This document shows, piece after piece, positions 1 through 7,857 of a stretch of 37,850 nt of DNA. The stretch's first letter is position 1, and each line of letters starts with the position of its first letter. The position numbers and the translations under genes are program-made. Source of the DNA: a virus; the IMG/VR virus record IMGVR_UViG_3300007555_000016, positions 1 through 37,850 of that record; one strand, written 5' to 3'. Below the pieces are notes generated by a model, which saw only the letters and a program-made list of their open reading frames with translations, made no database searches and was not told where the DNA came from.

Positions 1-1
1 A

Positions 2-244
2 GAACTACAAGAAGAAAAACCTGGCCTTTGGGCTAACATTAGAGCTAAAAAAGCTAGAGGTGAAAAACCTGCTCATAAAAACTCTAATGCACATAAAGAT
101 GCAGTTAAGGCCGGAAAGAAGATTAATAAAGAAGGTCTTTGGGCTAATATTAATGCTAAGAAAAAAGCAGGAAAGAAATCATCTCATGGTAACTCTAATG
201 CTCATAAAGCTGCAGAAAAAGCCGGTAATAAATTGAAACCATAA
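2..244 (+). CDS. Small basic repeat protein, 5' end cut by window
   Basis: This open frame enters from the left edge and stops with TAA at 242-244; 80 residues are visible. It is very basic and contains two copies of a 37-residue unit of the form GLWANI(R/N)AKK followed by NSNAHK and KAG (visible residues 8-38 and 45-75). Proteins with a GLWANI-type motif recur in marine phages and I know of no established function. The next gene starts three bases after the stop, so they are likely co-transcribed. The true start is outside the window. Being real is likely, because the repeat is conserved at protein level and the frame is open throughout; any nucleic-acid binding role would be a guess from the charge. 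Confidence 0.75.
   Translation, partial: ELQEEKPGLWANIRAKKARGEKPAHKNSNAHKDAVKAGKKINKEGLWANINAKKKAGKKSSHGNSNAHKAAEKAGNKLKP
23..226 (+). repeat. Two-copy 37-residue repeat in the first gene
   Basis: Copies lie at 23-115 and 134-226, offset by 111 bases. Shared residues are GLWANI, AKK, NSNAHK and KAG. The duplication is in frame and protein-level, with many synonymous differences, so it is not recent. Confidence 0.7.
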
Positions 245-246
245 TA

Positions 247-438
247 ATGCCTGCGAAATTAAAACCCTCAGTTAAAGAATACGTTAAAGATGCTAAAGGC
301 AGAATGACAAGCAGATTTGCTTGGAAACACTATACACCATCAGCAACTCCAACTAATGAGTTAGAGAAGATGCTTGAAAGTCCAAGTTATAGAAAAAAGA
401 AGAATATAATCTTAAGAGAATTAGCTAAAAGAAAATGA
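247..438 (+). CDS. Conserved small phage protein (63 aa), unknown function
   Basis: A 63-residue basic protein starting MPAKLKPSVKEYVKD and containing WKHYTPSATPTNELEKM, then a Lys/Arg-rich tail. I recognise this pattern (LKPS.KEYV, WKHYT, SYRKKKN) as a small protein recurring in marine and freshwater phage genomes, but no role is known to me. There is no membrane segment. The ATG follows the previous stop by two bases and its own stop overlaps the next start (ATGA, 435-438), which supports both the start choice and membership of a translationally coupled group. Confidence 0.75.
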   Translation: MPAKLKPSVKEYVKDAKGRMTSRFAWKHYTPSATPTNELEKMLESPSYRKKKNIILRELAKRK

Positions 439-656
439 CGAGATTAACATTAGCACAGATGATCGGAGAGATACTTGCTACCGAAAACTTCAAAGATGGG
501 AAGAAGAAAGGTAAGTCAAGACCTGGACGTGTAAAAAAGTCTGGTGCTAGTTGTAATGGTTCTGTAACCGACCTTCGTAGAAAGGCTAAAAATGCATCAG
601 GTGAAAAAGCAAAGATGTATCATTGGTGTGCGAATATGAAAGGTGGTAAAAAATGA
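435..656 (+). CDS. Conserved small phage protein (73 aa), unknown function
   Basis: A 73-residue very basic protein. The C-terminal two thirds carry the pattern SRPGRVKKSGASCNGSV, then DLRRKAKNASGEKAKM and YHWCANMK, which I recognise as a recurrent marine-phage small protein without assigned function. Two cysteines (GASC, HWC) and a histidine could bind metal, but this is speculative. The N terminus MTRLTLAQMIGE resembles the short capsid-targeting-like leaders of other genes here (I-x-E at residues 10-12). It overlaps both neighbours by four bases. Confidence 0.75.
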   Translation: MTRLTLAQMIGEILATENFKDGKKKGKSRPGRVKKSGASCNGSVTDLRRKAKNASGEKAKMYHWCANMKGGKK

Positions 657-1282
657 TATTAACAAATTCAAAACTACATAGTGAACCTAACTTCCTTGAT
701 GCCATTGAGGACATGGAAGTACTACAAGACATTCACAGTGTAGATTTATTTGATCAAAATGGTTATCATTTAACTAAAGCCGAACAGGCTTTCTTAGTCC
801 GTAACGGATATGCCCCTATCGAAAGAAGACATGAAGATTGTTTAAGATATGATTGGATAACATGGGATAAAAAAGACGGAGCACATATTAATCACTCAGA
901 CTTATTTGAAAGAAAAGGATTCTCAGACCAAGCATTAGAGCAATTACAGATACATGCAGAAGAGTACAATCCAATGTTGTATAAGTTAATTAAAATGAAA
1001 CCTAAATGGGGAATTGACATATCAATTGATTATGTATCTCCAGATGCTGTATTTGAAGTTTTCCATTATGAATGGGATGCTTTTAACTATGAGGCAGTAA
1101 TAGAAAAAAAATTAGAAATCGAGCAGTTCGTCCTTAATCAAGACTGGGATGAGATTGCTATAAAACTATGGAAGATAAAAGACCAATGGATTAACTTAGA
1201 TTTTTTTAATCAAACTGAATGGCGCACTAACTACTTTGGATTATCTCCTGAGAAGTTCAAGAACGTTATTTGGGAGAGTTAG
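653..1282 (+). CDS. Conserved phage hypothetical protein (209 aa)
   Basis: Soluble, aromatic-rich protein of 209 residues with no signal peptide or membrane span. Distinctive segments are LTKAEQAFLVRNGYAPIER, HINHSDLFERKGF, KLIKMKPKWGIDISIDYV and TEWRTNYFGLSPEKFKNVIW. The composition and blocks resemble a conserved protein of aquatic phages with no assigned activity. It begins in the last codons of the preceding gene (ATGA overlap at 653-656) and ends the first gene cluster, because a 41-base gap with a promoter-like motif follows. I cannot assign a function. Confidence 0.75.
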   Translation: MILTNSKLHSEPNFLDAIEDMEVLQDIHSVDLFDQNGYHLTKAEQAFLVRNGYAPIERRHEDCLRYDWITWDKKDGAHINHSDLFERKGFSDQALEQLQIHAEEYNPMLYKLIKMKPKWGIDISIDYVSPDAVFEVFHYEWDAFNYEAVIEKKLEIEQFVLNQDWDEIAIKLWKIKDQWINLDFFNQTEWRTNYFGLSPEKFKNVIWES

Positions 1283-1283
1283 T

Positions 1284-1293
1284 CTATTTATAC
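1284..1293 (+). promoter_or_regulatory. Promoter-like motif CTATTTATAC
   Basis: This lies in the 41-base gap before the 1336-residue gene, about 31 bases from its ATG. It is one of ten intergenic copies of a TATTTATA-centred element. The core is the reverse complement of the T4 late-promoter core TATAAATA. A promoter role is inferred from placement only. Confidence 0.45.
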
Positions 1294-1323
1294 TTATATA
1301 CCTATATATAATAACCGCTCATT

Positions 1324-4300
1324 ATGACTTACAATGAAATTAAACGTCGTCTAATAAAGTGTGAAAAGACACTTGCCCTTTTTCAACAAAAGGATCTAAG
1401 TAACTCAACACCAGAAGAAAGACAACAGGCTCAAAAAAATATTATCTCAGTTAATGAATCTATATCTAAATATAAGAAGATTCTTAAAGAAGGTAGTAAA
1501 ACTTACATTCTCACACCTAAATCAGGACAAACCTCTGCAGCATCATTATCTGATGATGAAGTAGATGCTTTAAAAGATGCAGATGATATCAAAGGTATTA
1601 AATCTGCTGATGGAGAGGAAATAAAAGAGAGGTTAAAGAAGAACGCCGGAGTAGAATTTTCAGTAGAAGAAACAAAGTCAATTGCAAAGCAAGTAGGTAA
1701 AGCAGTAGCTATGTCTCTTAAAGCAATAGGAGATGCTGTAAGAACTATGAGAGCTACACATATCGAAGAAAATTCTTTTGATGTTGAAGTAGATTATAAG
1801 AACGGTAAAGATGATGCTTTTTCATTTCATATTGTTGACGATACCTTACACTTAGCAGACTTTAGCTTTGATAAAGAATTAGTTGATGTAGGAGTTAAAC
1901 CTTCAGGAGAAGCTATTATAAATGTAGACGTATTATCTAATGAACTTCAAAAACATTTTAAATCATTTAGTGAAAACTTTCAATATAAAGATAGAAAATT
2001 AAGTCACGAAGAAGAAGATAGATTAGATTTAATTGCACATAAAGAATTTGGTAATGACTTCAGTAAATTATCTGACGAAGATAAAGATAAGGTATTTGCT
2101 AAAAGAAGTAAAGTAGGAGTTAAAGAAGACGATAACCAAGGGTATACTAAACATAAACTATTAGCTTATCTAGGTCAAGCAGACGATGCTATGATTAGAA
2201 CTCATGATGATAAGTACTTAATTATATATAATCCAAAGAACGGTAATGACGATAATGCTGCAATGTGGCATGACGAGACTGTATTTGGTGTAGATAATGA
2301 TGGAGAAGAACATGAAGTAAGATACGATCAAATAGATCGCTTACAGTTAGAAAAACATGATCCAGACCAGGAACAGAAAGATGATGAAGAAGATCACGGA
2401 GTAGGATATGATGACGAAGGTCGTCCACTAGGTGAAGGTGAAGGAGATGATCACCACTACTTAAAAGTTCCTAGCGCCGATTATAAAAAAGCACAAGCTA
2501 TACTAGATCAAAACATTGACCCTACTTACGTTAAAATGGAGGTAGTAGATAACGATGGAGCTGGTAATGTAATATTCTACTTTATATTCAGACATGAAGA
2601 TGGCTTTGACGATATGTACGGAGATGCAGAAGCAGATTCAGAATTTTATCAAGAGCCAGAAGAAGATGGAGGAGCATTTGTATATGATGCAGCAATGGAT
2701 TTACGAGCTAATGATATTACTGTAGTAGATTCTTCAGCAGATATGGATGAAGCAACAGACCTTAACGACCCTGTCTTAATGAGAATGAGAGTCGCTAAAA
2801 AGAGAAATGCTGATCTTAAGAAAGTAGATCAAATGCACGCTAGAGATAGGAAAGATCAAAGAATAAACGGTAAGAAGAGACTCTTAATCAAACAGCTTAA
2901 AGATAAAAGAGCTGAGATAGAAAGAGAGATGGAGAACGATCCAGAAATCGAAACAACAGGAGGACCAGTAGCTGATAGATATGGTGATATGTTAAATAAG
3001 ATTGACAACGCTATTGAAAAAGCATCAGGTAGAATTAAGCCTATGGACTACGATACAGCAGTAGGTAAGGTAAGTGAAGATGAAGAAGAGGATGCTAGAA
3101 ATGATGCTGACTACGAAGCTGGTTGGGCAGATGATCCTAGAAAAGATGAAGTATTAGACAACGGTACATTAGTTACCTTTGGATACGATTTAGATATGAT
3201 ACAACAAGTAGTTGATCACTTAAAAAATAATTATAAAGAAGATCAAGATTATGTACTTCATGTTGGAAGAGGAGATGATTTACCTAATGCTGTTACTTTT
3301 CCTAGAGGAGAATTCACAGACGATCACGACTTAAACGATATGTTAAACGCAGCACAAGACGACCAAGATAAGTATGATGCTTATACCGATGAATCACATC
3401 AACACCCTTCAAAAGGACATAGAGGAGGAGCTAAAAAAATACAAAAAGCATACGATTTAGTAATTACTATGATGAAAGATCTTGCCAAGAAATATAAAGC
3501 AGGAGATAAATCAGTTGTTGATCAACTTAAAACTCTTACTATTACTAAAAAGAAATTAGAAAAGCAATTAGATAATGCTGTCTCAGGTACTAATATGGGA
3601 CAAGATCTAGATGAAAAGAACATAAACGAATATGCTTCTAGAGATTTAGATGAAATATTTGGAGCATTAGGATATAGACAAGGGTTTGACGAATTTATAG
3701 AAGATAATCCTGGATGTGTAGAGGTAATAATGGAATGGATTGGAAGCGTTTCTGAATTTAGACAAAAGCTATCTAGTGAGTACTCGAAAGAAGAACAAGA
3801 AAACTTAGGATTCTATTACGGCGATGATGATGACGATGAGTATAACGAATCTACTAATGAAAGTCTTAACCCAGAAGTATCTAAAAAAGTAGCTCAATTC
3901 ATCAAAGCAATGGCTAAGAGATACGACTATGAAGAGCAAGATGCTGTTTATGCTATTATGGCAGCTTTGAAACAAAGAGATTTTGACGGAGTAAATGAAG
4001 AGGAATACAAAGGAAAACATCAAGGTACTAACTATAAATGGCCAATGTCAAAGGCTACTAAAGATAGAAAAGAAGCTGATAAAAAAGAAACATTAAAAGA
4101 ATTTACAGACAATTCATTTAAAGGCTCAGAAGTAATCGACGATGCCAACAAAAGATCGCCTGATATGTTCGGTAAACAATTATTTGCAGATCTATTACCT
4201 AAAGGGGTAGCTAGTGAAAACGATGCATTTGAAGCTTTAAAGAAACATGATAAGAGTGGTATCAAAGCTAGAATGGGTCGATATGCACCAATGTTTGTTC

Positions 4301-5334
4301 ACATGCAATATCATGTATTAGAGCATGAAGGTGATAAATATAGAATGCATCAAAAACAATACTACAATAGTAACTTTAAAGATAAAGATCCAGACTTTAA
4401 TCCTGGCGTATCTGCAATTACCTTAATGAAAGTAGATGAAAATGATGAGGGTAAAAATTTAGGTACTATTCTAGTTAAAACAGATCAGTATGTACAAGAT
4501 CTAAGAAACTTACCTGGACTAGGAAAGAGACATATGGAAGAAGCTACTAGAAAAGACCTAGGAATGGTCACATCAGTATCTAAACGTAGAGCAGGAGCTG
4601 AATTAAAACAGAAATTAGCAGGTAAACGTTCTGATGGAATGGGTAAGTATGATGGTAATATTTACGGATTAGATAATGACGGCAAAAGAGTTGAATTGAA
4701 AAGTTTAAACGATTTAAATAAATTTAAGAAGTTTGAATTAGATGCCGATATAAACGAAGTAAATGAAGCTTCTAAAGAGAGAATGATTAAGCAAATTAAA
4801 AGAGCTCTCAAAGACGGTCTTTCTATATATAAACTTCCAATGGATGCTCAGAAATATTATACTCACCATAAAGATGAGTTTAAAAAAGAAGCTAAAAATG
4901 AAGCTAAAGGAGGTCAAATTATGCCTGGAGATTATGTTAAAAATCAACACGGTAATATTTACCAAAGAGTAGATGGAAAAGTTGGAAAACATGATGCTTA
5001 TGTTAGAGTTACTAACGGTAAAGTAGGTAAAAAGAAAACTGGCTTACATGACTCTTTTAAATTAACTTTAGTTAATAAAAGTGAATTAGAGGAAGCAGGA
5101 CCTGGATTTGCTCATGACTGTGCAGCACACGTTGTACATGAAGTATATGGAGCAGGTATATGTTTAGACGAACAACATACTTTAGTTAAAGAAGGTAATA
5201 AGCATGTAGTAACTCACTATGATGTATTCTTTAAAAAAGGAAATAGGTTAGTAGAAGATGTTCCTGCTGAGCACTTAAAAGTGATCACTATGAATGAACA
5301 TTGGCATAAAGGCTACAAAAAGAAAAAGAAGTAA
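1324..5334 (+). CDS. Very long acidic phage protein (1336 aa), probably virion-associated
   Basis: A 1336-residue hydrophilic protein dominated by Asp, Glu and Lys, with no membrane segment. It looks like a mosaic of small domains joined by charged linkers: an N-terminal helical part; a long D/E-rich middle; a helical block near residues 841-893 (PEVSKKVAQFIKAMAKRYDY); a block starting EASKERMIKQIKRALKDG; a small beta-type block starting MPGDYVKNQHGNIYQRVDG; and a C-terminal block (about 1257-1336) with FAHDCAAHVVHEVYG and ending EHWHKGYKKKKK. The last two look like small SH3/KOW-style barrels that recur in marine phage proteins (recollection, not proof). It precedes the terminase by two genes and the next ATG follows its stop by three bases. 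The function is unknown; a packaged or prohead-core protein is possible. Confidence 0.7.
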   Translation: MTYNEIKRRLIKCEKTLALFQQKDLSNSTPEERQQAQKNIISVNESISKYKKILKEGSKTYILTPKSGQTSAASLSDDEVDALKDADDIKGIKSADGEEIKERLKKNAGVEFSVEETKSIAKQVGKAVAMSLKAIGDAVRTMRATHIEENSFDVEVDYKNGKDDAFSFHIVDDTLHLADFSFDKELVDVGVKPSGEAIINVDVLSNELQKHFKSFSENFQYKDRKLSHEEEDRLDLIAHKEFGNDFSKLSDEDKDKVFAKRSKVGVKEDDNQGYTKHKLLAYLGQADDAMIRTHDDKYLIIYNPKNGNDDNAAMWHDETVFGVDNDGEEHEVRYDQIDRLQLEKHDPDQEQKDDEEDHGVGYDDEGRPLGEGEGDDHHYLKVPSADYKKAQAILDQNIDPTYVKMEVVDNDGAGNVIFYFIFRHEDGFDDMYGDAEADSEFYQEPEEDGGAFVYDAAMDLRANDITVVDSSADMDEATDLNDPVLMRMRVAKKRNADLKKVDQMHARDRKDQRINGKKRLLIKQLKDKRAEIEREMENDPEIETTGGPVADRYGDMLNKIDNAIEKASGRIKPMDYDTAVGKVSEDEEEDARNDADYEAGWADDPRKDEVLDNGTLVTFGYDLDMIQQVVDHLKNNYKEDQDYVLHVGRGDDLPNAVTFPRGEFTDDHDLNDMLNAAQDDQDKYDAYTDESHQHPSKGHRGGAKKIQKAYDLVITMMKDLAKKYKAGDKSVVDQLKTLTITKKKLEKQLDNAVSGTNMGQDLDEKNINEYASRDLDEIFGALGYRQGFDEFIEDNPGCVEVIMEWIGSVSEFRQKLSSEYSKEEQENLGFYYGDDDDDEYNESTNESLNPEVSKKVAQFIKAMAKRYDYEEQDAVYAIMAALKQRDFDGVNEEEYKGKHQGTNYKWPMSKATKDRKEADKKETLKEFTDNSFKGSEVIDDANKRSPDMFGKQLFADLLPKGVASENDAFEALKKHDKSGIKARMGRYAPMFVHMQYHVLEHEGDKYRMHQKQYYNSNFKDKDPDFNPGVSAITLMKVDENDEGKNLGTILVKTDQYVQDLRNLPGLGKRHMEEATRKDLGMVTSVSKRRAGAELKQKLAGKRSDGMGKYDGNIYGLDNDGKRVELKSLNDLNKFKKFELDADINEVNEASKERMIKQIKRALKDGLSIYKLPMDAQKYYTHHKDEFKKEAKNEAKGGQIMPGDYVKNQHGNIYQRVDGKVGKHDAYVRVTNGKVGKKKTGLHDSFKLTLVNKSELEEAGPGFAHDCAAHVVHEVYGAGICLDEQHTLVKEGNKHVVTHYDVFFKKGNRLVEDVPAEHLKVITMNEHWHKGYKKKKK

Positions 5335-5337
5335 GAT

Positions 5338-6441
5338 ATGCATAAATTAGAAAAACTCATACTCGAGGCTTACTCTGACGTCATTAATGAAATGTCCCAA
5401 CAGGCTATCCAATCTAAAGGTGGTACTGTACAGTGGGAAGATATTTCTGATTCACAGAGAAAAAGTATTGTTAAAAGATACGGTGAACCTAATTACGGTG
5501 GTGAGCATGATTTTTTCAACCAAGCTATGGATACATACTTTAAAGCTACAGAAAAGAACACTACAACAGGAAGCATAGGGCATAAAATACTTACTTTACC
5601 CTCTTTCTCTGCACTTTATAAGAATTACGCAGGTATCATACAAGACATTAAAAAACTAATGGGCTCTGACGATGTTAGACAAGATCAAGCAGCAAGAGAG
5701 TTATTTGAACTTATTAAAACTAACTTCAGAAAAATACAAAGATACCTTAGAACAGAAAGACCAGAACAATATAGTTTACTTAAACTTCAGAGAATGAGTG
5801 AACTAATGACTACTAAGTTAGAAGAATATAAAACATCTCGGACTTTAAATGAATCTCTTATCGATTCTCTAAACGAAGAAGAACCAACACCAGAAGAAGA
5901 ACCAGATACAGAAGCTCCAGAAGAGACTGTATTAGAAGACGCTACTGATGAAATCCTGGGAAAGTTCCCAACATTGAAAAAAGCTATTATTAAGTTACAA
6001 ACCGGACAGTTTAAGGAGTTCGTAGAAAGCATCGACTGGATCTCTCCACGTCCATCGTCTTTCAGGGTGAACATTAAAAACGGACAATCCTATATCCTTA
6101 AATGGACAGGAACTGGGTTTGAAGCACAAATATTAGGTAAACGCTATTATATTGAAAAGATAGATGAATACCAACAAGCTTTAGATAAGTTGGCTAGACT
6201 TTACAAAGAAGGTCCTATGAGCGGGGCTGGAGAAGGAGAGCCCGCTGATACTGATTCCGGAGGCGGAGGAGGTGGAGGCGGTGACTTCCCGGGTGGAGAA
6301 GGTGGAGCTGAAGGCGGTGAAGAAGGCGGCGCAGACGTTGATTCACTAGCAGGAGATGATGCCGGAGGAGAAGAAGGCGGCGGAGCTGACTTAGGAGGTG
6401 AAACAATAGACTTCGAAGACGGAGAAGAACCAGAAGCATAA
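5338..6441 (+). CDS. Acidic and glycine-rich protein (367 aa) with capsid-targeting-like leader
   Basis: The N terminus MHKLEKLILEAYSD matches the leader found on several other proteins here, with I-L-E at residues 8-10 followed by Ala, a plausible prohead-protease site. Residues about 30-180 are mixed helical. An acidic Pro/Glu linker (EEEPTPEEEPDTEAPEE) separates this from a second folded block, about 200-290. The last 75 or so residues are almost only Gly, Glu, Asp and Ala and are likely disordered. There are no membrane spans and no recognised family. It sits between the giant acidic gene and a nuclease-like gene, two genes before the terminase. I infer a virion or prohead-core role, not an enzyme. 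Confidence 0.65.
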   Translation: MHKLEKLILEAYSDVINEMSQQAIQSKGGTVQWEDISDSQRKSIVKRYGEPNYGGEHDFFNQAMDTYFKATEKNTTTGSIGHKILTLPSFSALYKNYAGIIQDIKKLMGSDDVRQDQAARELFELIKTNFRKIQRYLRTERPEQYSLLKLQRMSELMTTKLEEYKTSRTLNESLIDSLNEEEPTPEEEPDTEAPEETVLEDATDEILGKFPTLKKAIIKLQTGQFKEFVESIDWISPRPSSFRVNIKNGQSYILKWTGTGFEAQILGKRYYIEKIDEYQQALDKLARLYKEGPMSGAGEGEPADTDSGGGGGGGGDFPGGEGGAEGGEEGGADVDSLAGDDAGGEEGGGADLGGETIDFEDGEEPEA

Positions 6442-6442
6442 T

Positions 6443-7855
6443 ATGAATCTTATAGATAGAGTTATACTAGAATGGTCCTATAAGACCAAAAAAGGATATC
6501 CTGACATTAATAATGAAAAGGATATGGCTCTATTTGAATCTATGTTTGGTTTTAATCTAAATGAAACACCCCTTACTCCTAAAGAGTTAAGTAAGCAAAA
6601 CTCTAAAACAAAAGAAGAAAGGATAGATATACTAATCTACAAAATTAAAAATAAAGAACCTTTAGAATTAGATAAAGGCGGAACCTTTTTAGTTAACGAT
6701 CCAGCAGGATCTAAAGTAGCAGAATTAGAAGCTTGGGATATAGGCAAAGGGCCAGTTACCTTAGAAGATAAAGAAGGAAATAAAATAACTACTTCTAAAC
6801 TTAAAAAATCTGATGATTTTGGAGGAGGTAAAGGTTCTGGAGGAGGTGCTGCACAGACAGCTATTCAAGAAACAGCTCAATGCTTAGTTAATGCTTTAGC
6901 ACAGAAGATAGGTAGTGAAATCTCAGTAGCAGATTTAACAGAAGAAAAACTTAATTCTGTAGTAAGTGATATTGACTCTAATACTCCAGTTGCTGATATA
7001 ATTCAATTTATTATTAATTCACCAGGATGGGCTTTAACGTTTATCAATACTGCTAAGAAACTTAACTCTTTTGCAGGAACTGGTTTTGAATACCATAGAG
7101 GCTCATCATTTGTAGAGTCTATATACACAGCTTGGAAAAAAGTAAGAAAAGATAACGGATGGAGAATATCAGACGATAAATGGAATCCTGCAGATATATG
7201 GATTGTATCTCCTTCAATTAAAAACGTTACTTTACGAAATGGAGACATAGCTGAATTAAATAACCACCTATTGGAGCTATTTAGCGAAAAGAAACTTATA
7301 GGTGTGTCGTTAAAGAAGTTAGGACCAGATAGTAAAATGAGTGTACTAAATAAAGAAGCATCTGCTGAGAAAGATGGATACGCTTCTTCTATAGTTTCTC
7401 CTACATCTAAGGATGCTTACATAAGTTTTGACTCTGGCGTAAAAATGCAGCTAAGAACATTTACTACAGACGGTACAAGCTTCCAAGGAGAGATAAAAGG
7501 TAAGACTGCTAACCAAGGAAAGATCGGAGGAGGAGTAATAAGCTTATTAATTCAGAAAGCAGGACTAGATCCACTACCTACTCAGAAAAATGCATTAGCA
7601 GATTCGATTAATTTATCAGATGAGTTTGTAAACAACTTTATTGATATTGCAAAAAAATACGGAGGGTTTAATATATCCTCTGAAGAACTAAAAGAAAAGA
7701 GTACAGACTGGATATCATCAAAATATCAAGCTCTTTCGTTTATAAAGATTATTGAAACAGGAGATAAAGCATCAGTGTCCAATGCATTAACAGACATAGT
7801 TAATTATGCAGGATCAAAAAGTTCTATTTCATCTGTTTACATTAAAGTAAGTTAG
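6443..7855 (+). CDS. Possible PD-(D/E)XK-fold protein (470 aa), virion-associated candidate
   Basis: The protein starts MNLIDRVILEWSYKTKKG, again the I-L-E leader (residues 8-10). A Gly-rich linker near residue 130 leads to a C-terminal domain containing GTGFEYHRGSSFVESIY, DKWNPADIWIV (Asp251) and LIGVSLKKLG (Ser289, Lys291). An acidic helix, then P-x-D before a hydrophobic strand, then a strand ending S-x-K is the layout of divergent PD-(D/E)XK nucleases in which the middle acid is replaced. That fold assignment is inferred from pattern alone; catalysis is unproven. It starts one base after the previous stop and ends two bases before the terminase ATG. Alternatives are an inactive structural relative or an unrelated fold. 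Confidence 0.6.
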   Translation: MNLIDRVILEWSYKTKKGYPDINNEKDMALFESMFGFNLNETPLTPKELSKQNSKTKEERIDILIYKIKNKEPLELDKGGTFLVNDPAGSKVAELEAWDIGKGPVTLEDKEGNKITTSKLKKSDDFGGGKGSGGGAAQTAIQETAQCLVNALAQKIGSEISVADLTEEKLNSVVSDIDSNTPVADIIQFIINSPGWALTFINTAKKLNSFAGTGFEYHRGSSFVESIYTAWKKVRKDNGWRISDDKWNPADIWIVSPSIKNVTLRNGDIAELNNHLLELFSEKKLIGVSLKKLGPDSKMSVLNKEASAEKDGYASSIVSPTSKDAYISFDSGVKMQLRTFTTDGTSFQGEIKGKTANQGKIGGGVISLLIQKAGLDPLPTQKNALADSINLSDEFVNNFIDIAKKYGGFNISSEELKEKSTDWISSKYQALSFIKIIETGDKASVSNALTDIVNYAGSKSSISSVYIKVS

Positions 7856-7857
7856 TT

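Noticed and set aside
5387-5578. Overlapping + strand frame inside the 5338 gene
   Set aside because: It is fully contained in a better supported gene with no separate start signal, and has no recognisable pattern.
6215-6439. A Leu-rich reading frame on the - strand
   Set aside because: Shadow of the Gly/Glu-rich codon runs in the 5338-6441 gene; composition is low complexity and there is no regulatory context.
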